From: Botryococcus braunii
Lineage: Eukaryota; Chlorophyta; Trebouxiophyceae
Reading direction: 5' to 3'
Length of the DNA stretch: 64,000 nt
NCBI GenBank assembly: GCA_002005505.1
Contig: MVGU01001231.1
Coordinates: 18,501 to 82,500 of the forward strand
The position numbers were made by a program, and so were the translations under genes. The notes beneath the pieces were generated by a model, which was not told the origin of the DNA, made no database searches, and saw only the letters and a list, made by a program, of their open reading frames with translations. Of the stretch, positions 61,561-64,000 are shown in pieces; positions within the stretch are counted from its first letter, which is position 1; each line of letters opens with the position of its first letter.

Positions 61561-61738
61561 CCCGAGGGGCTTCACACACGCTTTTAGTCATGCGCACGTG
61601 GCTCGGCATCAGCGGGCGCGCCAGTTTCAAGCAAACACCATGCCCTGAAAACACAAAATTCCCCCGAGCAAATGCAGGGGCAACCAGTCTTACTGGGCTC
61701 CAATTCACCCCTCAAAAAAAATCTGTTTCGAGCAAAAA

Positions 61739-63981
<2,243 letters not shown>

Positions 63982-64000
63982 CTGCGTCATCATCAAAGCT

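Overview
The window looks like nuclear DNA of a eukaryote, most likely a green alga. The supported genes have many GT-AG introns (24 placed here), and the gene set fits a plant or algal lineage: an MLO-like protein, a phosphate:H+ symporter-type transporter, a CYB561D-like cytochrome b561, a METTL21-like methyltransferase and a TKL-like kinase. The retroelement primer site matches the plant-type initiator tRNA-Met anticodon arm. Very long (CT/GA)n and (GT/AC)n tracts are everywhere in the gene-bearing part. A prasinophyte such as Cymbomonas is a guess I cannot verify.

Layout. 1-1098: the 5' end of a minus-strand LTR retroelement running off the left edge (LTR, primer site, a small ORF with a histone-H3-tail-like start, then the start of gag). 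1099-1432: microsatellite. 1818-8839: a complete plus-strand Ty1/Copia element with identical-length LTRs, a 5-bp target duplication and one intact 1737-aa Gag-Pol. 9989-15762: an old solo-LTR-like sequence split by a 5-kb decayed APE-type LINE. 17957-20740: a second, RLE-type LINE on the minus strand with a truncated head-to-tail relative. Long microsatellites are absent from 1433-21589.

From 21 kb on the window is genic. Gene models were assembled by matching reading frame, splice phase and family alignment across exons: METTL21-like lysine methyltransferase (21202-24666, minus, 5 exons, 244 aa), intronless CPBP/CAAX-type membrane protease (28397-29095, minus), an unrecognised multi-exon plus-strand gene (about 30849-35096), phosphate:H+ symporter-type MFS transporter (36756-45658, minus, 12 exons, 545 aa), a protein kinase (46477-49891, plus, 6 exons, 421 aa) divergent from the transporter, a CYB561D-like cytochrome b561 (54288-57729, minus, 4 exons, 244 aa), scattered unresolved exons (60-61.6 kb) and the last two exons of an MLO-like protein (61739-63981, minus). 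The genes do not form a pathway; they are neighbouring eukaryotic single genes.

Points most worth a second look: the H3-tail mimic and ATGA overlap in the left retroelement; the same internal duplication inside three different LTRs; tRNA-half priming; introns acting as hosts for nearly all microsatellites (14 of 24 introns, no coding exon); and an EF-hand loop at the C terminus of the MLO-like protein.
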